A stretch of 64,000 nucleotides of DNA, taken from NCBI RefSeq assembly GCF_017052585.1, contig NZ_JAFFHZ010000001.1, forward strand, positions 5,022,001 through 5,086,000. Reading direction: 5' to 3'. Position 1 is the first letter of the stretch. Each line of letters begins with the position of its first letter. Source of the DNA: Paenibacillus apiarius (GTDB taxonomy: Bacteria; Bacillota; Bacilli; Paenibacillales; Paenibacillaceae). The translations under genes were made by a program, and so were the position numbers. Under the pieces are notes generated by a model. It was not told the DNA's origin, made no database searches, and saw only the letters and a list, made by a program, of their open reading frames with translations. Below are positions 28,081 to 35,005 of this stretch, one piece after another.

Positions 28081-29718
28081 TTGAACGTCAATGAACATAT
28101 CTGGCTATGGAACCACGCGTCGATTCATGTGCTTGACGTCCGCCATGTCATGATGGAGCTTGGGGAGCAGCTGCATGTTCGTGCGTTATTCCTCCAATTT
28201 GTATACGAGCTGCTATGGCAAATGGATAGGCAAGGCATTACAACCGTGAAGCCGGATCTGATTACACAAGCTATACGTTATATACATGATAAGTTCCCTG
28301 AATCGTTATCATTGGATTCGATTGCTCAAGCGTTGAACTACAACGTTCATTATTTTTCCAGAAAATTCAAACGGCAAATGGGACAAAGCCCAATTGCTTA
28401 CTTGATTCAGGTTAGGATGGAACATGCGCAGAATTTGCTGCTGAATACGAATGCGACGCTGCAGGAAATTGCGGAACGAGTAGGATACACAGACTTGTAT
28501 TACTTCATCCGGATTTTCAAGAAGCATGCGGGGCTATCCCCAGGGAAATATAGGGATTCTATGTTGAATATGAAAAAGGCTCCGGATCGTCCATTCAGCA
28601 GGTTCAGAACCTCCATTGTGAAGCGAAGTCCTCAGCGATATAGTATGGATGTGTGTGAGAATCATTATCAATACTATAAAGAAGGAGATCTACCAATGCA
28701 TAGACGGACCAAATTAACAATGGCGGCGACGGCATTCCTGTGCTTGGCTTTATTGCTGAGCGCCTGCTCCAGTGGGGCGACACCAACACAAGGAAGTGCT
28801 GTGAGTGGGGGAGAGACATTGCCGGCGCCAACTGCAAGCAGCTCCCAATCGGCAGACGATCAGACAAGCTCTTTAACTGCAACGAGATTATACAAGGATA
28901 GTGGAGGGCATGAGATAGACATCCCGAAGAATCCGCAGCGCATCGTATTGCAAGGCAATCCGATCGGCGATTTGCTGGCACTTGGCATACAACCGGTCGG
29001 GATTGATCGTCGGTTTATTGAAGGTTCGGTATACAAGGATAAGGAGCATACACCAGCAGAGGATATCGGCTATCCAACGAATATGGAAACCGTTCTTTCC
29101 CTGGATCCAGACTTGACCATGCTATCCTATATTTTAGACAAGGAATATGAGGAAGCGTCCAAGATTTCTCCGGTCGTCGTGTTCGACGGGGCTTTGCCTA
29201 TGAAGGAGCGCTTTCCCGTCATTGCGGATATAGTGGGGAAGAAAACGGAAGCAGAACAACTGCTAGCGAACTACAATCACAAGGCTGAAGCGATGTGGAA
29301 CAATTTGCGGGACAGCGGTAAGATAGCCGATGGTGAGACGGCCGTTATACTTCAGTATTTTTGGAATCGCTCGATGTATGTGATGAAGACAGGTGGACTT
29401 GCTGAACTGCTTTATCAGCCTGCCGGGTTCGCGATGGATGCGAAGGTGAAGACGTTAGAGCCCAATAGCGGTCCCTATATTGAGGTGGCTGAGGAAGCCA
29501 TGCACGAAACACTGATCGGAGATCATCTTTTTGTACTGTACACGGGCGATAAAGGGGCTAAGAAGTCATTTGACGAATTAGTGAAGTCTCCATTGTGGAA
29601 ATCACTCCCTGCAGTAAAGAACGGCAACGTTCATTTTATGGAGGACAAATGGAATTATAATGACATGATGACGAGCGGCATGCTGCTGGATGAATTCCCT
29701 AAGGTGATATCTCCGTAA
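28081..29718 (+). CDS. AraC-lipoprotein ORF with deleted sensor domain (paralogue 2)
   Basis: A 545-codon relative of the preceding ORF. After the shared start (HIWLWNHASIHVLDVRHVMMELGEQL) it jumps to HVRALFLQFVYELLWQ, skipping about 110 residues that are present in paralogues 1 and 3. Most of the AraC effector domain is therefore missing in frame, while both helix-turn-helices remain (IAQALNYNVHYFSRKFKRQ; LQEIAERVGYTDLYYFIRIFKK). The lipoprotein half starts at an internal ATG (28696) with lipobox LLSAC and an iron-siderophore-type binding domain. The TTG at 28081 is chosen because AGGAG is 8 bases upstream and the N-terminus then aligns with the paralogues. An ATG at 28036 is possible. No separate promoter or T-rich terminator lies in the 121-base gap, so it is probably cotranscribed with paralogue 1. 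Confidence 0.8.
   Translation: MNVNEHIWLWNHASIHVLDVRHVMMELGEQLHVRALFLQFVYELLWQMDRQGITTVKPDLITQAIRYIHDKFPESLSLDSIAQALNYNVHYFSRKFKRQMGQSPIAYLIQVRMEHAQNLLLNTNATLQEIAERVGYTDLYYFIRIFKKHAGLSPGKYRDSMLNMKKAPDRPFSRFRTSIVKRSPQRYSMDVCENHYQYYKEGDLPMHRRTKLTMAATAFLCLALLLSACSSGATPTQGSAVSGGETLPAPTASSSQSADDQTSSLTATRLYKDSGGHEIDIPKNPQRIVLQGNPIGDLLALGIQPVGIDRRFIEGSVYKDKEHTPAEDIGYPTNMETVLSLDPDLTMLSYILDKEYEEASKISPVVVFDGALPMKERFPVIADIVGKKTEAEQLLANYNHKAEAMWNNLRDSGKIADGETAVILQYFWNRSMYVMKTGGLAELLYQPAGFAMDAKVKTLEPNSGPYIEVAEEAMHETLIGDHLFVLYTGDKGAKKSFDELVKSPLWKSLPAVKNGNVHFMEDKWNYNDMMTSGMLLDEFPKVISP
28656..28698 (+). promoter_or_regulatory. Intragenic Fur box, RBS and start codon for the lipoprotein half (paralogue 2)
   Basis: TGAGAATCATTATCA (28656-28670), identical to the box in paralogue 1, then TATAAA (28675-28680), AAGGAGA (28682-28688) and an in-frame ATG (28696) 7 bases later. 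The DNA is also read as CENHYQYYK in the fusion. Confidence 0.65.
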
Positions 29719-29774
29719 GTCAAGAAGCGACCAAATCTCTGAGATGTTCAAGAGATAGTCAAACCTATTATCCG

Positions 29775-29873
29775 CTCCGGGATATTACCAAGGCTTTTGG
29801 CTTGCAGATGAAATTTCGCAATTCACGAGCCAATGATGCCACTTACGGATTTCCGGAAATCGAAATCTACTAG
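29775..29873 (+). pseudogene. Possible C-terminal stump of an F5/8 type C (discoidin-like) domain gene
   Basis: A stretch of 32 codons ends in ATYGFPEIEIY and a stop, which resembles the last strand of carbohydrate-binding discoidin domains (YGFxEIEVY). There is no start codon or upstream part. It lies in the 264-base gap between paralogue 2 and the peptidase gene, with no other feature there apart from a weak hairpin near 29920-29945. Confidence 0.25.
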
Positions 29874-29982
29874 CCTTCAGCTAATGGAGGTTGAGAGAGG
29901 CTCCGCAAAAGGTCAGAAGGACAGCTGTAAGCCGTCTTTCTGAGCTTCTTGCAGAGATTATTGGTCAGCGGCAGCAGGGGAG

Positions 29983-31197
29983 CTACAGCGAAATCAGATC
30001 CCGGGACAGCTTGTTCAGCCGCTCGCAGCCATTGTCCGTGATTAACACCATATCCTCGATCATGATCGAGCCGATACCGTAGCCGTAGTACGGTGTTTCC
30101 AGGCAGATGACCATGCCCGGGAGAAAGACGGTATCCTCCGATGGACTCAGGAACGGAGCTTCCTCGGCCGCGAGACTCAGTCCTGCGCTGTGCCCCAGAT
30201 GGCCCCGATTGTAATTCGGGAGTCCCGAGCGGCGGATCAAAGCCATCACTTCATCGAACGCGCGCTTCATCGGCAGGCCTGGTTCGATTAGCTCCAGCAG
30301 CCGATCGTGTCCGGCCCGCAGCGCGCCGTATATGCGCTTCACCGTGTCCGAAGGAGAGCCGAGCACGAAGGTGCGGGCAATGTCCGAACCGTAACCGGCC
30401 ACATCGACGCCGACATCGAATTTGATCAAGTCGCCCGGCTGTCCCGGACGCGTATCGAAAATATGCGCAGGGGCGAAATGCGCGCCGACGGAAATCATGT
30501 GGAAGCGGGATGACGATCCGTCCGCATGGGTCAGCAAAGCGCGCCGGAAATGGTCGGCAATCTCGGCGGCCGAGCTGCCAGTCCGGATTCCCTTTATCGT
30601 TTCGGTGATGCCAATTTCGGCGTAAGCGCAGCTCTTGCGCAACTGCTCGATTTCCCAAGGCGTCTTGCGTGCGCGCAGCTCGGTCAGTAACGCGCTCGCT
30701 TCCGTCAGCTCAAGACCCGGTATAGCTTCGCGCAACGCATTCACGGCCGGATATCGCATCGAGCTCAGCTCCACAGCCGCCTTGCCGCTGCTAATTCCGT
30801 GTTCAGCCAGCACCTGCCGGAGGAGCCCGAACATCCCCTGCACTTGATGGTTTACAGGCCGCCGCCCCTCGTACTTGGCGCCGCGCAGCCCAAGCGGATC
30901 GTCTACGTCGACCCAGGTCGGATACGTTCGCAGCTCGCATTGAGGCAAATCTTCCTGTACGCCCGCGGCCTCAAACTCATTCATAATGATGACTGTGCGG
31001 CGGGTCGGGTCGCGAAACATAACAGCCAGCGCAACTTCGCTCATGCGCAATGTATACATGAACGTGCTGGGGTGGCCGGACAAGTAGTAGAAATTTTCGC
31101 AGCTCGATGCCACAAGAACTTCTACATTTTCCTTCTCCATGATCGCTCGCGCCCGCTCCGCGACATTCTTCAAATGCTCTGCTTTGCCGTGAACCAC
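29983..31197 (-). CDS. M24-family metallopeptidase (Xaa-Pro dipeptidase/aminopeptidase-like)
   Basis: A 404-residue pita-bread-fold peptidase. The N-terminal creatinase-like domain covers about 1-165 and the catalytic domain the rest. The five metal ligands are visible: Asp in KFDVGVD, Asp in GSDIARTF, His in GHLGHSAGL, Glu in CLETPYYG and Glu in IMIEDMV. It probably cleaves Xaa-Pro peptides or a related amide in the cytoplasm. It is the last gene of a TetR-binding protein-permease-ATPase-peptidase operon, so the imported solute may be a peptide or modified amino acid that this enzyme hydrolyses. The GTG start at 31197 has GAAGGAG 8 bases upstream. Confidence 0.87.
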   Translation of the reverse strand: MVHGKAEHLKNVAERARAIMEKENVEVLVASSCENFYYLSGHPSTFMYTLRMSEVALAVMFRDPTRRTVIIMNEFEAAGVQEDLPQCELRTYPTWVDVDDPLGLRGAKYEGRRPVNHQVQGMFGLLRQVLAEHGISSGKAAVELSSMRYPAVNALREAIPGLELTEASALLTELRARKTPWEIEQLRKSCAYAEIGITETIKGIRTGSSAAEIADHFRRALLTHADGSSSRFHMISVGAHFAPAHIFDTRPGQPGDLIKFDVGVDVAGYGSDIARTFVLGSPSDTVKRIYGALRAGHDRLLELIEPGLPMKRAFDEVMALIRRSGLPNYNRGHLGHSAGLSLAAEEAPFLSPSEDTVFLPGMVICLETPYYGYGIGSIMIEDMVLITDNGCERLNKLSRDLISL

Positions 31198-31224
31198 ACT
31201 GTCAACTCCTTCGAATCTTTCTCG

Positions 31225-31992
31225 TTATTCCGTTTCCGGTTCGCTCGCGAGCTGCCGCAAAAACTTGCGGGCCCGCTCCGTCTGCGGCTGAACGAAAAAT
31301 CGGTCAGGCGAACCTTCTTCCTGAATTTTTCCGTCGCTCATAAAAATAACCCGATTCGCCACTTCCCGCGCAAACTTCATCTCGTGGGTGACGACGATCA
31401 TCGTCATACCTTCCGTGGCAAGCTGCTTCATGACCGACAGCACTTCTCCCGTCAATTCGGGGTCCAGTGCGGATGTTGGCTCGTCGAACAGCATCATTTG
31501 CGGCTGCATGGCGAGAGCCCGGGCAATGGCTACCCGCTGCTGCTGGCCGCCGGACAGCCGGGAAGGATATTCATTCTTTTTGTTTAACAGCCCCACTTTT
31601 GCGAGCAGAGACTCTCCGGTTTCGACCGCCTGCGCTTTGCTCATCTTTTTTACAATCGTGGGAGCCATAATGACGTTCTCCAAGGCGGTCATATGCGGAA
31701 ACAGATTAAAAGACTGGAACACCATGCCGGTTAACGTCCGGATGTGCCGTACCGCCTCCTTCTTAGCTGGTGCGCCCATCGAGGCGTTCCATGTTGCATC
31801 GCCCACCCGGATCGACCCTTCGTCAGGCGCCTCCAGACCGTTCAAGCAGCGCAGCAGCGTGCTTTTGCCGGAACCGCTCGGTCCGACCAAGACCACGATT
31901 TCTCCGGAACGAATATGCAGATCGATATCGCGGAACACGACCAGATCGCCGAAGCTCTTGCCAAGTTTGTTTACCTCAATCATGTCATTCAC
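31225..31992 (-). CDS. Polar amino acid ABC transporter, ATP-binding protein
   Basis: A 255-residue GlnQ/HisP-type ATPase with Walker [10 protein letters not shown] near 37, a Q-loop [11 protein letters not shown], the signature LSGGQQQR and Walker [13 protein letters not shown]. It energises the uptake complex formed with the permease and binding protein encoded upstream in the same operon. Its start lies 6 bases after the permease stop codon. The substrate is not fixed by this subunit. Confidence 0.92.
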   Translation of the reverse strand: MNDMIEVNKLGKSFGDLVVFRDIDLHIRSGEIVVLVGPSGSGKSTLLRCLNGLEAPDEGSIRVGDATWNASMGAPAKKEAVRHIRTLTGMVFQSFNLFPHMTALENVIMAPTIVKKMSKAQAVETGESLLAKVGLLNKKNEYPSRLSGGQQQRVAIARALAMQPQMMLFDEPTSALDPELTGEVLSVMKQLATEGMTMIVVTHEMKFAREVANRVIFMSDGKIQEEGSPDRFFVQPQTERARKFLRQLASEPETE

Positions 31993-31998
31993 ACGCCC

Positions 31999-32643
31999 TT
32001 AATATGCTTTTGACAACCGCGTTTCGATACGGTTCAGAATCGAAGAGAAGAACACGCTCATAATCCAATACATGAGCGCAATGGCCACATAAAAAGGCAT
32101 GGCGATATAATACTGCGCAATTAGCAGTTGCGCGGAGCGCAGCAGCTCGGTAACGGTAACGACGGACACGAGCGACGTCTCCTTCAGCATCCCGATAAAC
32201 GTATTGCCGAGCGGCGGAATCGCCACGCGGGCCGCCTGCGGCAGCACGACCCGCCGCATCGTCTGCCACGGCGTCAATCCTAGGGATAGAGCGGCTTCCG
32301 TCTGCCCATTGGATACGGATAATATCGCGCCGCGGAAGGTTTCGGACAAGTATGCGCTGATGTTGACGCTAAGTGAAATAAAGGCCGCAGTGAGCGGCCC
32401 AAGCGTAATCCCGAAATCGGGCAGTCCGTAATAAATAATGAAGATTTGCACCAGGATTGGTGTTCCCCGAACGATGGAAACGTAACCTTTGGCCAAATTA
32501 CGGACGAACCAATTTCCTTTCAAGCGGGCAATGGCGACGATCATCCCGATGAGGAGTCCGAAGAACATGGAAACGATGGTGATCAAGAGTGTGTAATACG
32601 CGCCCGTCAATAGAAATTGTAAGTTTTGTGTAACGAGTTCCAT
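31999..32643 (-). CDS. Polar amino acid ABC transporter, permease protein
   Basis: A 214-residue HisM/GlnP-type membrane subunit with about five transmembrane helices and the EAA loop (EAALSLGLTPWQTMRRVVLPQA begins near 124) that contacts the ATPase. Typical permeases of this family work as homodimers. It lies between the binding-protein gene (27-base gap) and the ATPase gene (6-base gap). Confidence 0.9.
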   Translation of the reverse strand: MELVTQNLQFLLTGAYYTLLITIVSMFFGLLIGMIVAIARLKGNWFVRNLAKGYVSIVRGTPILVQIFIIYYGLPDFGITLGPLTAAFISLSVNISAYLSETFRGAILSVSNGQTEAALSLGLTPWQTMRRVVLPQAARVAIPPLGNTFIGMLKETSLVSVVTVTELLRSAQLLIAQYYIAMPFYVAIALMYWIMSVFFSSILNRIETRLSKAY

Positions 32644-32670
32644 TTCCTGTACCCTCCCGGTTCGTATGGA

Positions 32671-33495
32671 TTAAAAGTTCGGATCCACGCCAAACCATTT
32701 TTGGAAAATCTCTTTAAATGTGCCGTCGGATTTCATCTCGGCGAGCGCTTTATTGATTGCATCGAGCAGCTCCGGATTGTTTTGGCGGATCGCGATTCCG
32801 GCGAAATCCTCTTTAATCGGATCTCCGACCGCCTTGACGGCGAAGTGATTTTTCTCGATTAGAGGCTTGATGGCGAATACGTTATTAATGGTCGCATCGA
32901 TGCGGCCGACGTTCAAATCTTGCAGGGACGTGATGACATCGTTATACGTGGCGATTTCGAACGTGCCGACTTCCGGCATCGCGACGTCACGCAAATATTT
33001 CTCATCGTTCGTGCCGAGCCCGACGCCAATCTTTTTGTCTTTGAAATCTTCAAGTTTCTCGATCGTCGTATTGTCGCTTTTGACGAGGACATTCACGGCG
33101 TTTTTCACGTAAGGCGTCGAGAAATCCATCTTTTGCTTGCGATCCTCCGTAATCGTTACTTGGCTTACAAGCGCATCGTATTTATCCTTCTGCAGCCCTT
33201 CGATCAGCCCGGAGAATTCGCCGGTGATGAATTCCACTTCCACACCCAAACGCTTCGCCACTGCTTTAGCGACATCCGCATCGAAGCCGTCGACTTCGCG
33301 CTTGTCGTTCAGGAAGTTGTATGGGGCATAGGTGCCCATTAGCCCGACTCTGATTTTTCCGGCTTTCTTGATTTGCTCAAGCGAGTTGGCGGCGTTCGCA
33401 TCCGGTGCTGGCTTGCTTCCGCATCCAACGAGCGCAATGGCTAAAACAGTTAGCAGTGAAGCAGCTTTCATGAATTTTTTGAATTTGACTGACAT
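32671..33495 (-). CDS. Amino acid ABC transporter substrate-binding lipoprotein
   Basis: A 274-residue extracellular solute-binding protein of family 3 with a lipobox (ALVGC, Cys near 25) and the family pattern GKIRVGLMGTYAPYNFLNDKREVDGFDADVA. Residues such as the Arg/Asp clamps suggest an amino acid or cystine-like ligand, but the exact one cannot be told. TAGGAGG lies 7 bases before the ATG. The gene is 34 bases downstream of the tetR-like gene and is probably cotranscribed with it. Confidence 0.9.
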   Translation of the reverse strand: MSVKFKKFMKAASLLTVLAIALVGCGSKPAPDANAANSLEQIKKAGKIRVGLMGTYAPYNFLNDKREVDGFDADVAKAVAKRLGVEVEFITGEFSGLIEGLQKDKYDALVSQVTITEDRKQKMDFSTPYVKNAVNVLVKSDNTTIEKLEDFKDKKIGVGLGTNDEKYLRDVAMPEVGTFEIATYNDVITSLQDLNVGRIDATINNVFAIKPLIEKNHFAVKAVGDPIKEDFAGIAIRQNNPELLDAINKALAEMKSDGTFKEIFQKWFGVDPNF

Positions 33496-33529
33496 GTTGG
33501 TTTCCTCCTAAGGGATCTATTTTAGTGGA

Positions 33530-34156
33530 TTATCCGAGTAACCCCCGGAATTCGAACTTGGCGGTTTCTTCAGCTATTTCCGATGGCGAATAGACTGACT
33601 TATAATCAACCTCGTGCATCGGTCCGAACAACCATTTGGACAGCACGCCGGTAATTAAACAGACAAGAATGTTGGCACGAAGCGCCAGATCGTTCGTACG
33701 GGGCAGCATCTCCAGCTCCATAGCCCGCTGAATATTGCTTTTGAACGCTTCTTCGAACGCAATCCAGGTTTGCGAGACGGCTTCCCGAACCGGCGGGTCG
33801 GCGCCTTGGCCTTTAATGAGCAGCAGAGCCATCAGACTTCGGTTCCGGTCGGCGAATAGGAACAAATCTGTGAGCAGTCGAGCGGACGAGCTTACCATAT
33901 CGTCAATCGTGCCTGTGTGTTTGCGGTAGCCTTGCGCAATCACCTTAATCAGCTTCTCCTTGCCGTCTTCGATTAACTTCAGCACAAGCTGCTCTTTGCT
34001 TTGGAAATACCAGTAGAACGTTCCTTGCGATACTCCTGCGGCTTTGACCACATCGGAAATTTTGGTGCTGTGATATCCTTTGCAGGCAATTATATTTAGC
34101 GCGGCGTCCATCAGTTGCTGACGACGATCCTGATCTTGTTTTGGTATGGCAGGCAG
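33530..34156 (-). CDS. TetR-family autoregulator of the ABC transporter/M24 operon
   Basis: A TetR regulator with the N-terminal helix-turn-helix (ISDVVKAAGVSQGTFYWYFQSKEQLV) and an all-alpha ligand domain. The first ATG (34111) lacks a ribosome binding site and would cut off helix 1. Reading upstream in frame gives PAIPKQDQDRRQQL, a normal TetR N-terminus, back to a CTG at 34156 that has GGAGAGGGG 9 bases upstream. A CTG start is therefore favoured, giving 208 residues; ATG 34111 (193 residues) is the fallback. It heads the operon whose promoter contains a perfect palindrome, so it should repress itself and the transporter until its ligand binds. Confidence 0.8.
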   Translation of the reverse strand: MPAIPKQDQDRRQQLMDAALNIIACKGYHSTKISDVVKAAGVSQGTFYWYFQSKEQLVLKLIEDGKEKLIKVIAQGYRKHTGTIDDMVSSSARLLTDLFLFADRNRSLMALLLIKGQGADPPVREAVSQTWIAFEEAFKSNIQRAMELEMLPRTNDLALRANILVCLITGVLSKWLFGPMHEVDYKSVYSPSEIAEETAKFEFRGLLG

Positions 34157-34176
34157 CTCCCATCGCCCCTCTCCAC

Positions 34177-34244
34177 TTAACTGACGAGTCAGTTAATATT
34201 AATTCCGATGGGAATACTATATTTAAAAGTTAACCTCGTGTCAA
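34177..34244 (-). promoter_or_regulatory. Promoter and TetR operator of the transporter operon
   Basis: On the minus strand TTGACA (34244-34239) and TATAGT (34221-34216) are 17 bases apart. Just after the expected start point lies the perfect 20-base palindrome TTAACTGACGAGTCAGTTAA (34177-34196), a typical TetR-type operator. Confidence 0.8.
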
Positions 34245-34257
34245 GCAAAATCATTAT

Positions 34258-34420
34258 GGCGTTGGACAATCTGCAGCAGCCATTATCTTAAATGAACGCA
34301 ATGAAATCTTATTGATCAAAGGGCCATCGCAGAGGCTGGGAGATGCCGGGCGGTCAACTGACAACAACAGAGGAAGCGCTGGAAGTTGGATATTATTCGA
34401 TAGAGGATGCTAAATCTTAA
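34258..34420 (+). pseudogene. Decayed Nudix hydrolase fragment
   Basis: Frame one reads GQSAAAIILNERNEILLIKGP, the N-terminal strand pair of a Nudix hydrolase. From about 34334 the match continues one frame over as GWEMPGGQLTTTEEALEVG and ends at a stop at 34418. So there is a frameshift, and most of the REVxEExG part of the Nudix box is deleted. Start and C-terminus are absent. Confidence 0.5.
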
Positions 34421-34443
34421 TGTTGATTTTTGACCAAAAGAAA

Positions 34444-34465
34444 ACCGCCCTGATGAAAAGGCGGT
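34444..34465 (-). terminator. Orphan hairpin with minus-strand T tract
   Basis: ACCGCC (34444-34449) and GGCGGT (34460-34465) form a stem. On the minus strand it is followed by TTTTCTTTT. No intact minus-strand gene ends here, so it may be left over from a lost gene. Confidence 0.4.
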
Positions 34466-34470
34466 AAATT

Positions 34471-34821
34471 GAAAACTATGATTACTATCCGCCTTCCTGG
34501 TGCATCATTGATGAGATGATCGAGGGAGCAGGCGGAGAGTATATGCAATTGTCCGAGGACGGATACGTTGAGCTGTCAATGGAGGCAATCATTGCCGCCA
34601 ATCCGGAAAAAATCATTCTCACGCAATTTCAGGAACCCGATAACGAAGTCATAAAGGACAAGCTGCTTGCGAACGAAAAGTTGAAAAATGTCGATGCCAT
34701 AAAAACAGGGAATGTTATGATGGCCGACTATACAAATGCAATTCGAGGCAGTCTTCAACTCGCCGATCTTTATGAAAAGGTAGCGGCGTTTATTCATCCG
34801 GAATTATTCCCGGGAAAGTAA
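34471..34821 (+). pseudogene. Truncated iron-siderophore/cobalamin ABC binding protein
   Basis: A frame from 34471 (first ATG 34516) reads IIDEMIEGAGGEYMQL, then AANPEKIILTQFQEP and a C-terminal AIRGSLQLADLYEKVAAFIHPELF. This is the C-lobe of a class III (BtuF/FecB-like) substrate-binding protein. The N-lobe, signal peptide and ribosome binding site are missing, so it is a 5'-deleted gene. It lies just before the Fur-controlled promoter of paralogue 3, among other debris. Confidence 0.65.
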
Positions 34822-34927
34822 ATAGGTTGCCACAAAAATAACATGGTGCCGTAAAAGGCCTGCGATAACGACCGCTTCTTGCATTTCCCTTGCCCTCCAA
34901 GATTTTTCGCCGTTCCCGCGCTCTTGG

Positions 34928-34957
34928 TTGTCATTGAGAATTATTATCATCTATAAT
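34928..34957 (+). promoter_or_regulatory. Fur-regulated promoter of the third AraC-lipoprotein ORF
   Basis: TTGTCA (34928-34933) and TATAAT (34952-34957) are 18 bases apart, and the Fur box TGAGAATTATTATCA (34935-34949) fills the spacer. The geometry is the same as upstream of paralogue 1. Confidence 0.8.
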
Positions 34958-35005
34958 GGTTATTGAAACAGCTGGAATTGAAGCGGAGAGGGTTGACTGG
35001 ACACG

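Noticed and set aside
25950-29718. Sequencing frameshift joining separate AraC and lipoprotein genes
   Set aside because: All three independent paralogues are open across the junction in the same register, so a chance error is unlikely.
30799-31587. Plus-strand ORF of 262 codons opposite the peptidase and ATPase genes
   Set aside because: It spans two well-supported minus-strand genes and their junction, is rich in Arg/His/Leu without any fold, and is a shadow.
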